This document shows positions 61,050 through 64,000 of a stretch of DNA of 64,000 nt, one piece after another; position 1 is the first letter of the stretch; each line of letters opens with the position of its first letter. Made by a program: the position numbers and the translations under genes. The stretch comes from Cladochytrium replicatum (taxonomy: Eukaryota; Chytridiomycota; Chytridiomycetes; Cladochytriales; Cladochytriaceae). The stretch is from positions 742,310-806,309 of the forward strand of contig JAHLKD010000006.1 in the NCBI GenBank assembly GCA_025526935.1, written 5' to 3'. The notes below the pieces were generated by a model. The model did no database searches. It worked only from the letters and a program-made list of their open reading frames with translations, and had not been told where the DNA came from.

Positions 61050-63485
61050 ATGGACGCCGCCTTTGTTAAACCAAAGCGTAAGGCAGCGTCCGACGCAAGC
61101 CAAAGACTAGTGGACAGTCATCCGCTTGACACACGGAAGCGAAGTCTGCCAGCCCCCCAAATTTCAGAGGCGTCCAGCGAGGGGAACATCATGCAGGACA
61201 AACGCAGACGTGTATCAGGACACTGTGGCAACAACAGCGCTCGAGAGCCGAGCTCCACATCTTCTTCCAATGACTCCAGCGAGTTGGGCCCGGCTTCTCA
61301 GCATGCACCACAGCTTCCTGCCGACGTTAGTTTTGCTGACTCTTCAGTGCGACAGGAGCCTGCAGCTGGATCAGTTCAACCATCAATGCTTTCATCAGAC
61401 GCAGATGTTGATAGCATGTCGGACTGTAGAGGTAGTCGAGGCGGCATAGCGAAGGATTACTATAAGGTTGATAATGGTCTGAGAACATGTTTGGTTGCGA
61501 AATGCAAGTGGAGCCAGAAGGTCGATAAGACGGGATCAACAAAAAACTTCCTCCGGCATCTGAAAAACCACCATGGAAGTATTGCCAGGTCGCTTGGACT
61601 GTTGGACATCGTCCCCAAGGGACAACAGACATTGAATTTCGGCTCGCAGGAGAAGGAGCAAAACTTTGTGTTCAATCCAGACGTAGCGTGGCGGTCGATT
61701 TTGGACTGGATTGCTGCAGACAATCAGGCTTTTACTGTTGTGGAGAACGAGTTCTTTGTCAGCATGCTGAAGACTTTTCAGCCAAACTATACACCAAAGA
61801 CGGCAAAAGCAGTGAAGCAAAAGGAGATGGATCTTTACGATAGGCAGAAGGAGCTCATTAAAGGTCTGATTGTTGGTTCGCCTTCAAAAGTATCAATAAC
61901 AGCTGACTGTTGGACATCGAAGAACCAGATTTCTTTTCTTGGAATTACTGCCCACTTCATCACGAAAGAATGGGAGCCGCAGGACTTGCTGCTGCAGATG
62001 ATTCCGATGGTTGGAAAGCATGAAGGCGTCGCCATGGCTAGTCAGCTTGTCAAGTGTCTGGATGAATTTGGCATGCTATCGGGTGAACGCTTATTGTGCA
62101 TTACAACCGACAACGGTTCAAACAACTTTACCATGAGTGCTAAGCTGGAGACGCTCTTGGAAGATAGGGATATTGCGTGGTCTGCAGAAACTCAACACAT
62201 GCGGTGTATGGCACACATTATCAATCTTGCAGCAAAGGATTTTATCGATACATTCGCGCCCGCAGGGGACACAGTCGCAAATGACGATAACTCCGGCGTT
62301 AATGTCATAAACCTTCTTCGACGGCTAGTCAGAGGAATCCGGTCTTCCCCAAAACGACGAAGCTCATTTATTGATTCGTGCCGATTTGTGAAACTGGTTC
62401 CTCTATTACCAATTATCGATGTGACAACTCGCTGGAATAGCACGTTCTATATGGTCAAACGAGCCTTACAGCTACGAGAGGCAATGGACAAAATATGCTG
62501 GATTGAAGATTCTTTGAAAGATTGGTCAATAAATCCAAAGCAATGGGAGGTCCTACAGAAGATCCGGGATGGTTTGAGTGTTTTCGAGGTTATATCAAAG
62601 GCAATCGAAGGGTCTAGATATCCAACACTTCCGCTTGTTATTCCATTTTACAACGATCTTATCGATCAACTGGAGGACCTAGAGGATGCAGAATTAGATG
62701 AAACTTTCACCAAAGCATTTCGAAATGCACTAGATAAGCTGAGAATATATTACTCAATCGCTAAGAGCCCGTGTTTAGCAGTTGCTACGGTACTCGATCC
62801 TCGTTTTAAGGATCAATATTATCAATTTTCAAAGGCTTGGGAGAAAGATGTAGGAAGGGATCAGGTCACCCTAGTGCGGAAAGTCTGGGAGGAATCGTAT
62901 AAGTCACGGAAAATCAAGAACAGTGGTGCCGATGTTTTTGGAAACACGCCAGAACGTCGACACGATTCGAGCGGAGCTTCCGGTGATAGACAGAAAAAAA
63001 CGGACGCTGAACGCTTGAGAGCCATTAGATCCGTTTTCATCTGGCAAGAAGAGATTCCTGAGGAAAAAGATGAGCTGGATCGCTATCTTGGCGATCAGGT
63101 ACTCCGCGGTATTGATTCTGATGGGAAGCCAATCAATATTATGGACTGGTGGAAGACCGTTGGAAGTGTGAACTTTCCAGCCCTAAGCCAGATGGCAATG
63201 GACTATTTAGGAATACCAGCAACAAGCGCTCCAGTCGAACGAAAGTTTTCAGCCGGGGTTGATTTGGTACCTGCAACTCGCAACCGCCTTGCTCCAAGAA
63301 CAATAAATGCGTTGATGTGCCGTCATGACTGGTTGCATCAATTGAGTGCTGAAGAACCGTTCAAAAATGATTCCATAGATTCAAAAAGTGATGTTAGTGA
63401 GGATTTTGTAAAGGTGCATAATTTTGGCGAGGATTTTGATGTGGTATTAGAGTTGGAAGCAACTGATGATAACCCACTCTTTTAA
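61050..63485 (+). CDS. hAT-superfamily transposase with BED finger, intact
   Basis: 811 residues in one exon. The N-terminus has basic clusters (KPKRKAAS, DKRRRVS) and a Ser-rich linker. A BED-type zinc finger lies at about 137-176 (Cys147, Cys152, His170, His174/175). The RNase H-like catalytic core shows Asp286 in SITADCWTS, Asp354 in CITTDNGSNN, a CMAHIINLA Cys/His motif (CxxH) near 386, TRWNST near 460, and Glu730 in the C-terminal dimerisation region (TSAPVERKFS) with the hATC pattern LSQMAMDYLGIPATSAPVER. No frameshift or stop is present, and all three acidic residues are kept, so it could be active. It is flanked by inverted repeat arrays. A truncated relative is at 35351-35742. Confidence 0.96.
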   Translation: MDAAFVKPKRKAASDASQRLVDSHPLDTRKRSLPAPQISEASSEGNIMQDKRRRVSGHCGNNSAREPSSTSSSNDSSELGPASQHAPQLPADVSFADSSVRQEPAAGSVQPSMLSSDADVDSMSDCRGSRGGIAKDYYKVDNGLRTCLVAKCKWSQKVDKTGSTKNFLRHLKNHHGSIARSLGLLDIVPKGQQTLNFGSQEKEQNFVFNPDVAWRSILDWIAADNQAFTVVENEFFVSMLKTFQPNYTPKTAKAVKQKEMDLYDRQKELIKGLIVGSPSKVSITADCWTSKNQISFLGITAHFITKEWEPQDLLLQMIPMVGKHEGVAMASQLVKCLDEFGMLSGERLLCITTDNGSNNFTMSAKLETLLEDRDIAWSAETQHMRCMAHIINLAAKDFIDTFAPAGDTVANDDNSGVNVINLLRRLVRGIRSSPKRRSSFIDSCRFVKLVPLLPIIDVTTRWNSTFYMVKRALQLREAMDKICWIEDSLKDWSINPKQWEVLQKIRDGLSVFEVISKAIEGSRYPTLPLVIPFYNDLIDQLEDLEDAELDETFTKAFRNALDKLRIYYSIAKSPCLAVATVLDPRFKDQYYQFSKAWEKDVGRDQVTLVRKVWEESYKSRKIKNSGADVFGNTPERRHDSSGASGDRQKKTDAERLRAIRSVFIWQEEIPEEKDELDRYLGDQVLRGIDSDGKPINIMDWWKTVGSVNFPALSQMAMDYLGIPATSAPVERKFSAGVDLVPATRNRLAPRTINALMCRHDWLHQLSAEEPFKNDSIDSKSDVSEDFVKVHNFGEDFDVVLELEATDDNPLF

Positions 63486-63540
63486 ATATAAATTGTTGTT
63501 TAGACTGTTCATCTGTTGAAGTACCGTCCAGGAGTTGAGA

Positions 63541-64000
63541 AAGCGACCGCCTGGACAGAATCCTATTACAAGTAGTATTTGTAGAGAGGTTGGTTGTACT
63601 TGATCGAGATCAGTGAAGTATCAGTGAAGTACCGTCAATGAGTTGAGAAAGTGTCCGGGTGGACAGAATCTTATTGCTAGTAACATTATTAGAGAGGTTA
63701 GCTGTACTTGATAGAGATCACTGAAGTACCGTCAATGAGTTGAGAAAGTGTCCGGGTGGACAGAATCCTATTGCTAGTAACATTGATAGAGAGGTTAGTT
63801 GTATTGGGTAGAGATCACTGAAGTACCGTCAATGAGTTGAGAAAGTGTCCGGGTGGACAGAATCCTATTGCTAGTAGTATTTGTAGAGAGGTTAGCTGTA
63901 CCTGATAGAGATTACTGAAGTACCGTCAATGAGTTGAGAAAGTGTCCGGGTGGACAGAATCGTATTGCTAGTAACATTGATAGAGAGGTTAGCTGTATTA
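63541..64000 (-). repeat. Right array, inverted copy of the same repeat
   Basis: Units in reverse orientation contain GTGTCCGGGTGGACAGAATC at 63651, 63748, 63845 and 63942 (period 97), with a divergent first unit at 63541. The array continues past the window end. Confidence 0.96.

Noticed and set aside
60109-61110. Several open frames of 66-180 codons with repeated CPPGHFLNSLT-type peptides
   Set aside because: They are translations of the 96-bp tandem array in different frames; the period is about 96 with one-base drifts, and no start or signal is shared.

Overview
The window looks like chromosomal DNA from a flagellated (chytrid-type) fungus. It carries a well-preserved 13-exon gene for the axonemal protein CFAP91, so the organism should make a motile cilium. 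The rest is typically fungal: an Ecl1-type zinc protein, a CFEM-like GPI-anchored protein, a DEP/RGS regulator, a secreted proteinase K-like protease, a TORC2 HbrB/PRR5 subunit and a GT71 mannosyltransferase relic. Introns are short (mostly 47-65 bp, one of 29 bp) with GT...AG borders. All exon models were spliced by eye with reading phase checked; none is supported by transcripts.

Layout. 1-2.6 kb: decayed Copia retrotransposon ending in an LTR. 2.7-3.7 kb: hexokinase relic. 3.9-6.8 kb: unrecognised 8-exon gene with a 42-residue-spaced motif. 7.0-9.7 kb: membrane-anchored glucosidase-II-beta-like protein and a subtilisin-family protease. 9.7-11.5 kb: nothing recognisable. 11.5-14.5 kb: old Copia copy. 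15.0-16.2 kb: LINE-type remnant between 15-bp direct repeats. 16.6-33.4 kb: main gene block (Ecl1-like, CFAP91, CFEM-like, DEP/RGS, SH3 membrane protein, GT71 relic, TORC2 subunit, ribosomal protein eL29, two unrecognised proteins). 34.5-59.9 kb: a nest of two Copia families, called Cop-A (599-bp LTR, eight LTR copies) and Cop-B (about 650-bp LTR), with solo LTRs, a shared LTR, an inverted duplication and scrambled junctions. 59.9-64.0 kb: an intact hAT-type transposase gene between two oppositely oriented arrays of a roughly 96-bp repeat; the right array runs off the window.

The host genes form no evident pathway. They include secretion and cell-surface functions (protease, CFEM-like, SH3 membrane protein, GT71 relic), signalling (DEP/RGS, TORC2 subunit), translation (eL29) and the flagellum (CFAP91). 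The right half is a transposon cluster. The observations most worth checking are the hAT gene flanked by inverted arrays, the duplicated nested Copia block, a stop codon shared at one site of the Cop-A reverse transcriptase, and the 42-residue repeat protein.
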